Under the pieces are notes generated by a model. It was not told the origin of the DNA, ran no database searches, and saw nothing but the letters and a program-made list of their open reading frames with translations. The position numbers and the translations under genes are program-made. Shown here piece after piece: positions 1 through 6,324 of a stretch of 11,210 nt of DNA (position 1 is the stretch's first letter; every line of letters begins with the position of its first letter). Origin of the DNA: Pseudomonadota bacterium (GTDB taxonomy: Bacteria; Pseudomonadota; Gammaproteobacteria; Acidiferrobacterales; Acidiferrobacteraceae); NCBI GenBank assembly GCA_021797365.1, contig JAJZZU010000054.1, forward strand, positions 1-11,210, given 5' to 3'.

Positions 1-20
1 CCCCCGGGTGCCATGTCGTC

Positions 21-404
21 ATGCGCCATCGATTCCTCCGTCATCCCATGATTCCCATGGTCCTGCCGTTGGCGGAGATGCGGTCCTACGGCCTGCATCT
101 GAGCGATCACCAGGTGAGCACGCTTGCCGTGTGGCATAACCGCCACATGCGTGTCGCGGTGCCGCTCATGAAGCGCCTGCGCAATGACAAGAGGGCGCTC
201 CATGAGGCCCTGCTGCAAGGCGCCGGGGCGGGGACCGTGCACGATATTCTGCACCGTCTGGATCACGACCATGCGCGCTTGCTGGATCTAGAGGTCGCCC
301 AGGTGCGCATCGTGCGCAAGACATTGTCGACCGGTCAGTGGCACAAGCTCGTGAACATGTACCATCGCATGCCGCCCATGCGCTTTATGATGATGCGTCA
401 CTGA
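21..404 (+). CDS. Spy/CpxP-like small helical periplasmic-type protein, Met/His-rich, possibly 5'-truncated
   Basis: The predicted product is short (127 residues from the first ATG), mostly helical and very basic. Two LTxxQ-like segments, LHLSDHQ near residue 25 and LSTGQ near residue 102, flank a long charged helical stretch. This is the layout of Spy/CpxP/ZraP-type periplasmic chaperones and metal-stress sensors. Both ends are rich in Met and His (for example the C-terminal PPMRFMMMRH), which could bind metal, but that is inference. No clear signal peptide follows the ATG at 21. The frame stays open to the window edge, so the true start and a signal peptide may lie upstream. The stop is TGA at 402-404. 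No neighbour is obviously co-transcribed. It could also be an unrelated small helical protein; the family call rests on pattern only. Confidence 0.55.
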   Translation: MRHRFLRHPMIPMVLPLAEMRSYGLHLSDHQVSTLAVWHNRHMRVAVPLMKRLRNDKRALHEALLQGAGAGTVHDILHRLDHDHARLLDLEVAQVRIVRKTLSTGQWHKLVNMYHRMPPMRFMMMRH

Positions 405-490
405 TCTTTGGCGGACGCATCGGCCGGACCCCATCGGGGGACGGGGCCATGGCATTGCGCTCCGGGGCCTGCCCGGGCCCCTTCGCCTCA

Positions 491-672
491 TTACACACGG
501 TCGGTACGTGGGATAGCCGCGAACCTTCGCGTCGGCCGTGACCGGTGGGGTCCCGATCTCATGCGACGTCGCCACGATCATGCGTTCGGCGGGCTCTTTG
601 GCGGCCATTCTTAATGGGGCGCCGGTCATAAGTATCCAGTAGCGCCGGCGTATGCTGGCCGGTGCCCAACAT
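491..672 (-). pseudogene. VapC (PIN-domain) toxin remnant with large internal deletion
   Basis: VapC toxins are PIN-domain ribonucleases. The C-terminal part is plain on the minus strand at 498-596: EPAERMIVATSHEIG followed by PVTADAKVRGYP. This matches the conserved DPADRxIVATA...LVTAD...Y block of Sll0205-like PIN toxins. A possible N-terminus survives in another frame: an ATG at 672 followed by LLDTYD (625-642), resembling the LLDTH start of the family. About 80 residues that normally lie between are missing. Near the end, adding one C after CCC would give YPHVPTV, and a shifted TAA/TGA lies at 488-493. The real gene therefore probably ended near 491. The present frame instead reads through, antisense to the upstream helical protein gene. 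The product cannot be a working nuclease. Confidence 0.65.
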
Positions 673-845
673 CCGGCACAGGGGTCTTGGTAACGCGGCA
701 CCGGGCGCCGTAGGATATCCAGCGGATTATCGGCGTGCGATTTGTAGGGCCGGACCTTGAGCCTGGATGTCCGGTGATTCGTCATCACGATCGGTTCGCC
801 GCTGGCCTCGGTGTCGCGAAGGAATTTTAGTGTTTTGTCTTGCAT
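673..845 (-). pseudogene. Phd/YefM-type antitoxin remnant
   Basis: The minus-strand frame from the ATG at 845 reads KFLRDTEASGEPIVMTNH, then RLKVRPY, then PLDILRRPVPRYQDP. This is the central and C-terminal pattern of Phd-family antitoxins (xxLLDEVExSGEPIVITxxGxPVxxLxPY, then a toxin-binding tail). The usual N-terminal SISEFKAKC strand is only visible in a shifted frame just upstream (VPISISK...QCK), so the start is frameshifted. The reading frame now runs directly into the truncated toxin, giving an accidental 185-residue antitoxin-toxin fusion frame. The order antitoxin then toxin matches the intact module found further right. Broken; function unlikely. Confidence 0.6.
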
Positions 846-847
846 TG

Positions 848-894
848 CGATTTCGAAATCGAGATTGGCACATATGTGCTATGGTCATGTGACC
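848..894. repeat. Cluster of three inverted repeats
   Basis: Three dyads sit within 47 bases: a perfect 14-bp palindrome CGATTTCGAAATCG (848-861), a perfect 12-bp palindrome GCACATATGTGC (868-879), and GGTCA-TG-TGACC (883-894). They lie at the start of the decayed Phd antitoxin and upstream of the TnpB pseudogene. They may be old antitoxin operator sites, or subterminal hairpins of the IS605-type left end. The palindromes are certain; the role is not. Confidence 0.6.
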
Positions 895-961
895 AAATCT
901 TCCGCGCAAGCCCCTGGCGTTAGACATGGGATGGGTGGCGTTGTTTTCTATACCGATCGTT

Positions 962-1936
962 ATGTGCTCGACACCATTTTTCATCCTCGAACCGCCGCTC
1001 GTGGTGAACCCACGCGAGATACGTATACTGTCCGTGCGCTTCGAGGCGGGGCGCCAACTGTATAACGCGGTCTTGGGCGAGTCGTTGCGGCATCCGGAGT
1101 TCATGAAACAATCCAGGGCTTGGGGTGCTGCACGCAAGATGCCAAAAGGCACCCAAAAATCCTGGGAGAAAAAGGCGCGGTCTGCGCGGTTCGCCTTAAT
1201 TGCGCAGACCATGGGCGTCTCTGATTACGATCTGCAGTCTTACGCCACGCACCGAGCACGGCCATCTGGCGAATCGGGTAGTGGCCATAAGCGATACCGT
1301 CATGGTCGAGAAATTGAGTTACAAAGCCTTTCAGCGGATGTTCGGCAAGAGCGTCCGCGACCGGGCACCTGGGGAATTCATGGGTCACCTGCGTCGCAAG
1401 GCGGAAAGGGCCGGTGGCGCGCTGATCGAGTGCTCCACCCGGACCACGAAACGCTTGCAAGGCTGTCACAGTGAGGCCGTGGTGCGGAAACCGCTGAGTC
1501 AGCGCTGGCACGATTGTCCGTGCGTGCCCGGCGGGATTTGTACAGTGCGGATCTGGCGCTGCACGTCCGCGAGGACCAGGGCGCCTGGATGCTGAACACC
1601 GAATCGGCCCGAACGGGCTGGTGCGCTGTGGAATCGCTGCTGGAGAAAGCGGTGTCCGGTGTGGTACAAGCCGCGCATGAGGGGCCGTTGGCCGCCAGCC
1701 TTGGCCTATGGAAAAAGTGGGCCCGAGACAGAGCGGTTCTTTCTCAAAATGGTGCAGGTACCGAGGAAGATTCCGGATGGTGTAACCCCATCGTTCCCGC
1801 GATGGTGGCGAGAGACGGAAAGGCCTCTGTTACCGGCACCAGAACCCCCCCCGGCTCATTGTGGGCCGTATGGCCCATTAGCCGTGGGGAGGTTCAGGAG
1901 GGACATGAGGATATCGTCGCCGCGCGGCTGCGATGA
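962..1936 (+). pseudogene. TnpB (IS200/IS605-type OrfB) RNA-guided nuclease pseudogene, frameshifted and internally deleted
   Basis: Intact TnpB is an RNA-guided RuvC-type DNA nuclease encoded by IS605/IS1341 elements. Three pieces are seen. Frame 2 from the ATG at 962 gives the N-terminal region (RFEAGRQLYNAVLGESL, then ARKMPKGT and SDYDLQSYA, to about 1255). Frame 3 from about 1257 gives the RuvC-II region (HGHLANRVVAISD, then VEKLSYKAFQRMFGKSV), then ALIECSTRTTK and a zinc-ribbon-like CH..., KPLSQRWHDCPC. Frame 2 from about 1520 gives RARRDLYSADLALHV, the RuvC-III aspartate region. The middle, including the RuvC-I DxG motif, is missing, and the first zinc CxxC is damaged. Homology is clear to about 1660; the open frame runs on to 1936 without recognisable motifs. 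No TnpA (Y1) gene is in the window. Confidence 0.75.
1862..1877. repeat. Short hairpin downstream of the TnpB remnant
   Basis: TGGGCC, loop GTAT, GGCCCA: a perfect 6-bp stem. It lies where an IS605-type right end or guide RNA (omega RNA) scaffold would be expected, but one short stem does not prove that. Confidence 0.3.
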
Positions 1937-2012
1937 GCTCCGGCCCCCGCATCACGAGCCGCGCCCAAGACCTTCGGTTTGGAGCGTCGGGCGAGGGCCC
2001 GCGCCGGTTGGC

Positions 2013-2306
2013 GCGATTCCGGACGATTCCGGGGTAACCGATCAAGGTCGCCGATAGAGAGGGCGTGCGCGGCGCGTGCCGCATACAGATCGACGTGCCT
2101 CGAGAGGGAGAATCCAATGGCCGCGTAGGGCTGGAATCGTTGCGGCCGGCCTTCAAAGGGCGGTGCGGCCGCTCAACGGGGCGATGGCAACGATACCGCG
2201 CCCATTGGCAACGGTCGGGCTTGGCGTCGATCGCCGCTCGATCGCACGAGATGCCGACGACCAACAGGCCCGCAAAGGCGCGCGTCAACCCCGCCGCAAA
2301 TCGCAT
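2013..2306 (-). pseudogene. Possible decayed secreted or outer-membrane-like protein
   Basis: On the minus strand, the ATG at 2306 begins MRFAAGLTRAFAGLLVVGIS, a plausible signal-peptide-like stretch (basic start, hydrophobic core). After frameshifts, a different minus frame from about 2139 reads FQPYAAIGFSLSRHVDLYAA. Its alternating hydrophobic/polar pattern (PYAAIGFSL) is common in beta-barrel proteins. No family can be named and the two pieces may be unrelated. Reported because both segments look more protein-like than the surrounding chance frames. Confidence 0.25.
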
Positions 2307-2425
2307 CTCCAGCCTGCCGCTGGCGCGCTATTTCTGTCCCTGTTGTTACAATCGCGGCGCCTGTCGCATCGTGGATCTGTAGGCGACTTCGTGCGCGGAC
2401 GTGTGCGGCTGTGATCATGGCTCGT

Positions 2426-2467
2426 GCCGCCTGACCCGGTTCGGGAGCGGGATCAGGCGGCTTTATT
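2426..2467 (+). terminator. Intrinsic terminator
   Basis: A perfect 9-bp outer stem, GCCGCCTGA (2426-2434) with TCAGGCGGC (2453-2461), is extended inside by CCCG/CGGG with one bulge. It is followed by CTTTATT on the plus strand. This is a good Rho-independent terminator for rightward transcription, yet no intact rightward gene ends just upstream. It may belong to a decayed gene or shield the downstream gene from read-through. Confidence 0.7.
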
Positions 2468-2672
2468 CTCTCGGTCGTGCCAACCGGCACCCGTGTAGTA
2501 TGCGGGCCTGTCTTTTTGGTATTTCGCGACGGCCGGGTATTGAGTTGCGCCAACATAATATGAAATTATGCCCTATCGGAAAAACTAATGGGCCGAGCAT
2601 GATGGTGCGCCTTCCCGAGCTCGCCCGCGTCGTACCGGGTGGGCAGATCCCCAGAGGCCGCGGGTTCCCGGC

Positions 2673-4841
2673 ATGAGGACAGTCGGACACCCCTCTGGGG
2701 GACTCGTAACCCATCGGCTGTCCAGGCTGGTGCGCGTGATCACAGCCGTCTATCGCCTGCTGGAGCGATCGACCGGGCCGATCGTGGACCTCCTGATCCG
2801 CCTGTGGCTCGCGAAGGTCTTTTTCGTCTCGGGCGTGCTCAAGATCTTTGGTGTCAGTGTTGAGCCCTACCTGTCGCACGTTGCCTATCCCGTGCCGTGG
2901 GTGGAACCGCTCAGCCCCACCTATCTGGGCGCGGCCCTGCAAATGACCATCCCGATCTTGCTTGCGTTGGGGCTCGCGACCCGATGGGCGGCGCTTTATA
3001 TGCTCATCCTGGTGCTAGTGGCCCAGATGAACTATCTGCCCTTGGACATCAACCTGTATTCGGCGGTGCTGTTTGGATGGTTGGTCGTCTGCGGTGCCGG
3101 ATCGCTGTCTCTGGATCATCTGTTGGCGCGCGGCCTGGGAGATACCGCGCTACCTCTGGCCACGCCTCTGGCACGCTTGGCACGCGCCATCACGCGCCAC
3201 CTCCGGCCCTATTATCAATTGTTCGTTCGGCTGTGGCTGGCCTTGGCGCTGTGCGCGGTCAGCACCGAGATGTCGTTACCGGTCGGATTGACAAGACTCA
3301 TCCCCCAGGACTCGCTTGCGCATTTCGCGCCGGCACCCGTGCTGGCGTTGACCGGCGCCTTGCTCCTGGCATTCGGCCTGGCGGCGCGCCCTATGGCGCT
3401 CTTGCTCATCGTGGTCGTGGCCGGCATGCATGTGGTGGGTGCGGCCGGTCCGGCCGACGTCTATTTCGTGATGACGCTCGCGCTGCTCGGCCTGTATGGG
3501 CCGGGCCCGCTGTCGCTCGACCGATGGATTGCGCATATCCTTTCGAAGATCAGTGCCGAGCAGGCCGTCGCGCCGAAGGGCGCCCCGCGAGTGGTGATCA
3601 TAGGCGCCGGCTTTGGGGGCTTGGCGTGCGCGTCGCGGCTGACGCGGGCGCCGCTACAGGTGACATTGATCGATCGCCACAACTACCACCTGTTCCAGCC
3701 CTTGCTGTATCAGGTGGCCACTGCCTCATTGTCACCGGCCGACATCGCCACGACCGTGCGCGGCCTTTTTAGTGAATACTTGAACGTGGAGTGCCTGCTG
3801 GGCGATGTCACAGGGGTCGATGCCGATCGGCAGGCCGTGCTGGTCGGGGAACGGCGCCTGCCTTACGATTACCTGGTGCTAGCGACGGGTGCCTCACATA
3901 GTTATTTCGGACGCGACGAGTGGGAGCCTCACGCGCCGGGCCTGAAGACCATCGACGATGCCGTGGAGATACGGCGGCGCATTCTCGCCGCTTTCGAGCG
4001 GGCGGAATCCGCGGAAGATCCGGCCGAACGCCGGAGCCTGCTCACATTCGTGATCGTGGGCGGCGGACCAACGGGCGTGGAACTGGCAGGCGACATCGCC
4101 GAGCTCGTGCGCTATGGCATGGAGAAGGAGTTTCGTCACTTCGACCCCGCCAGTGCGCGCGTGGTGCTGGTGCAGTCGGCTGCGCGCCTCCTGCCGACCT
4201 TTCCCGAGGCCTTATCGCGCAAGGCGCAGCGTTCGCTCGAACGGCTGGGGGTCGAGGTTGTACTGGAAAGCAAAGTGGCGGATATCGACCCGGATGGTGT
4301 GCTCGTAAACGGCCTGCGGATTGCATCTCGCACCGTATTATGGGCGGCCGGGGTGGTGGCGTCACCGGCCGCGCGGTGGCTCCATGCCCCGGCGGATCGC
4401 AGCGGACGGGTGAAGGTCGAAGCCGATCTCTCGGTGGCCGGCCTGCCCAATGTGTTTGTCATAGGGGACACCGCCTTGGTCAATGCCTGGAAAGGAAAGC
4501 CCGTGCCCGGCCTGGCGCCGGCGGCAAAGCAAGGTGGGACCTATGTCGCGAAGGTGGTTCTCGGGAGGCTGCGCGGGGAGCGGCCGCCGCCATTCCGCTA
4601 CCGCCACATGGGCAGCCTCGCCACCATCGGCCGCAAGGCGGCGGTGGCGAGCTTCGGCGGCGTCAATGTGAGCGGCGCGCCGGCATGGTGGCTGTGGGGT
4701 GCGGTTCATGTGGCGTTTCTGGTGGGTTTGCGCAACCGCATATCGGTGATGTTCAGCTGGTTTTGGGCCTACCTCACCTTCAAGCGCGGGACGCGCCTCA
4801 TAACTGGGGACGGAAGGCCGGCGAGGGAGGATCGAGGGTAA
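2673..4841 (+). CDS. Tandem DoxX-DoxX-NDH-2 fusion: membrane-anchored FAD-dependent NADH:quinone oxidoreductase
   Basis: A 722-residue protein. Residues about 36-150 and 180-290 are two DoxX-like modules, each with about four hydrophobic helices. They end in matching segments (GAGSLSLDHLL and GPGPLSLDRWI), so they look like an internal duplication. The first has FVSGVLK in helix 1; the second has lost this GxxK signature (VSTEM). Residues 305-710 form a complete type II NADH dehydrogenase: FAD loop VVIIGAGFGG (307-316), NAD loop IVGGGPTGVELAG (461-473), second FAD motif VFVIGD (595-600), quinone-site region PAAKQGGTY (616-624), and a hydrophobic C-terminal membrane anchor (about 670-705) ending YLTFKRGTRLI. 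NDH-2 passes electrons from NADH to quinone without pumping protons. DoxX/DoxD proteins are linked to quinone-coupled sulfur oxidation and redox stress, so the fusion may tie another donor to the quinone pool (inference). The ATG at 2673 leaves about 35 extra residues before helix 1, so a later start is possible. Confidence 0.9.
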   Translation: MRTVGHPSGGLVTHRLSRLVRVITAVYRLLERSTGPIVDLLIRLWLAKVFFVSGVLKIFGVSVEPYLSHVAYPVPWVEPLSPTYLGAALQMTIPILLALGLATRWAALYMLILVLVAQMNYLPLDINLYSAVLFGWLVVCGAGSLSLDHLLARGLGDTALPLATPLARLARAITRHLRPYYQLFVRLWLALALCAVSTEMSLPVGLTRLIPQDSLAHFAPAPVLALTGALLLAFGLAARPMALLLIVVVAGMHVVGAAGPADVYFVMTLALLGLYGPGPLSLDRWIAHILSKISAEQAVAPKGAPRVVIIGAGFGGLACASRLTRAPLQVTLIDRHNYHLFQPLLYQVATASLSPADIATTVRGLFSEYLNVECLLGDVTGVDADRQAVLVGERRLPYDYLVLATGASHSYFGRDEWEPHAPGLKTIDDAVEIRRRILAAFERAESAEDPAERRSLLTFVIVGGGPTGVELAGDIAELVRYGMEKEFRHFDPASARVVLVQSAARLLPTFPEALSRKAQRSLERLGVEVVLESKVADIDPDGVLVNGLRIASRTVLWAAGVVASPAARWLHAPADRSGRVKVEADLSVAGLPNVFVIGDTALVNAWKGKPVPGLAPAAKQGGTYVAKVVLGRLRGERPPPFRYRHMGSLATIGRKAAVASFGGVNVSGAPAWWLWGAVHVAFLVGLRNRISVMFSWFWAYLTFKRGTRLITGDGRPAREDRG

Positions 4842-4857
4842 CCGTGATCCGACGGTT
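4840..4857 (+). terminator. Weak hairpin at the end of the DoxX/NDH-2 gene
   Basis: AACCGT, loop GATCCG, ACGGTT, followed by only TTG. The stem is 6 bp and overlaps the TAA stop. It could be a weak terminator; without a longer T-run this is uncertain. Confidence 0.25.
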
Positions 4858-5196
4858 TTGAAAGCGGCCGCCTGCTCTTGGCGCCCCCGACATCCGTCAT
4901 TGCCGGCCGCACGTGGGTCGTGGACAACCTGCGGAAAGGTCCATGGCGGCGGATGGTCGGTTGCTGCGCCATTCACGCCGCGGGGGTGTAGCCCATGATC
5001 CCCTGGTTGCAGCGGCAAAACGCTTGCTGTCGTTCTGCGAGCAAGCCATGCACCTGGAAAGGGACAGGGCCCGTCTGCCATCAGAGCCGCAAGGCCTGCC
5101 CCAGACTCCTGCTGGAAGTGGGGTATGGAAGGGGATCGGACTGGTATCGTGGCAATCCGGGCCGGTCGGCCGGTGACAAGTAAGAGAGGTTCATAG
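4842..5196. other. Intergenic stretch without a supported gene
   Basis: About 355 bases between the oxidoreductase and dioxygenase genes. One plus-strand open frame of 87 codons (4913-5176) has no recognisable motif and no good ribosome binding site, so I do not call it. The ribosome binding site of the next gene, GAGAGG at 5184-5189, lies at the right end. Confidence 0.5.
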
Positions 5197-5976
5197 ATGG
5201 TCAACAGACTTCCGGTGGTCTTTTTGGGGCACGGCAATCCCATGCAGGCCTTGGCGCGCAACGACTACACCGACGCGTGGCGCCGGCTGGGCATGGACAT
5301 GCCAAGGCCCAAGGCGATCCTGGGGATCTCGGCGCACTGGTATGGGCCTGGGACGGCGGTGACGGTCGCGACGGCCCCGAAAACGCTCCATGACTTCGGC
5401 GGATTTCCGCAGGAGCTCTATCAGATTCAGTACCCGGCACCTGGAGATCCCATGCTCGCCGGCGCTATCCAGCGGCTCTTGGCGCCGCTCGCGGTCAGTC
5501 TGGATGACGGCTGGGGGCTCGATCACGGCGCGTGGTCGGTCTTGCGCCATGTCTATCCCGATGCTGACATCCCGGTCGTGCAGCTCCGCATCGATGCTAC
5601 GAAGGGCCCGGATCATCATTTCGAGATCGGCAGAATGCTAGCGCCTTTGCGGGACGAGGGCGTACTGATCCTCGGAAGCGGCAATCTCATACATAACCTC
5701 CGGATGTATGCCTGGGACCGGCCGTCGCAGGAACCTTACGACTGGGCGGTGCGCTTCGACAACAAAGTCCGGGAACTGACGCACGCCGGTGAGTTCGCGC
5801 CGCTCATCCATTACGAAGAGCTCGGACGGGATGCAGCCCTCTCGATACCGACGCCGGATCACTATCTGCCGTTACTTTACGTTTTCGGTGCCCGACAACC
5901 CGGTGACAGCATCCGCTTTCCGGTCTCAGGTATCGAGGGAGGGTCCCTTTTCATGCTCGCGGTGAGGGTCGGATAG
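5197..5976 (+). CDS. ygiD: YgiD/DODA-type extradiol ring-cleavage dioxygenase (LigB superfamily)
   Basis: A 259-residue cytosolic protein of normal length for the class III extradiol dioxygenase family that includes E. coli YgiD (4,5-DOPA extradiol dioxygenase). Members use a divalent metal held by histidines to open catechol rings. Candidate ligands are H12 in FLGHGNP, H47 in ISAHWYG and H222 in TPDHYLPL, with further conserved sites at H110 (LDHGAWSVL) and H166 (GSGNLIHNLR). The family marker HDFGGFP is at residues 65-71. A good ribosome binding site, GAGAGG, ends 7 bases before the ATG. The physiological substrate in bacteria is not settled. It stands alone, 355 bases after the oxidoreductase gene, so co-transcription is not obvious. 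The gene looks intact; the symbol follows the E. coli family name. Confidence 0.9.
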   Translation: MVNRLPVVFLGHGNPMQALARNDYTDAWRRLGMDMPRPKAILGISAHWYGPGTAVTVATAPKTLHDFGGFPQELYQIQYPAPGDPMLAGAIQRLLAPLAVSLDDGWGLDHGAWSVLRHVYPDADIPVVQLRIDATKGPDHHFEIGRMLAPLRDEGVLILGSGNLIHNLRMYAWDRPSQEPYDWAVRFDNKVRELTHAGEFAPLIHYEELGRDAALSIPTPDHYLPLLYVFGARQPGDSIRFPVSGIEGGSLFMLAVRVG

Positions 5977-6105
5977 GCTACTGCCAGCCTGATCCATATG
6001 GGTTTCAGGTTTGGATCGATGCGTCCGGTGGCGAGCTGGTCTCGATAAGACCGTCACACCCCCTAAGCCATTTGTACCCAGAAATCCCTATCAGTGCGTC
6101 GGCGC

Positions 6106-6111
6106 TACATA
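6106..6111. repeat. Left target-site duplication TACATA
   Basis: TACATA directly precedes the left inverted repeat and is repeated exactly at 8024-8029 after the right inverted repeat. This is consistent with a 6-bp target duplication made on insertion. Confidence 0.75.
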
Positions 6112-6125
6112 GTGTCTGACCGAAA
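6112..6125 (+). repeat. Left terminal inverted repeat of the ISNCY element
   Basis: GTGTCTGACCGAAA, a 14-of-14 match to the reverse complement of 8010-8023. Confidence 0.85.
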
Positions 6126-6324
6126 TTGAATAACAATAAATATATCAATATGTTACAATACTTTCCAGTGAGTGAAGTCGGTAATGCGAATTCAATAGGC
6201 TTTGGGCGTGAATTATGTATCATGTTGATTGTTAAGGGTAGTTTTCTTAAACGAGCCCAGGGGAAATGAGCCATCCTCCCCAAACGGCCGATTTCTCGAC
6301 AAACTTCAACGCTAGGATAGACCC

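Larger units (their letters stand above)
1937..2672. other. Gene-poor stretch between the TnpB pseudogene and the DoxX/NDH-2 gene
   Basis: Open frames here have arginine-rich, low-confidence translations typical of chance frames in GC-rich DNA. The only items I can support are a very weak minus-strand secreted-protein remnant (about 2013-2306) and a strong intrinsic terminator (2426-2467). The 200 bases before the next gene include a locally AT-richer patch (about 2551-2585) that could hold its promoter, but I see no convincing -35/-10 pair. Confidence 0.5.

Noticed and set aside
288..845. Minus-strand 185-codon frame as a single new gene
   Set aside because: It is an accidental fusion of a Phd antitoxin relic and a deleted VapC toxin, running antisense into the upstream gene.
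2897..4861. Long alternate frames overlapping the oxidoreductase gene on both strands (for example 3920-4861 plus, 4362-5261 minus)
   Set aside because: They are shadows of the 722-residue gene; translations are Arg/Ala/Gly-rich with no domain pattern.
4913..5176. Plus-strand 87-codon frame between the two central genes
   Set aside because: No motif, no good ribosome binding site, and arginine/glycine-rich composition typical of chance frames in GC-rich DNA.
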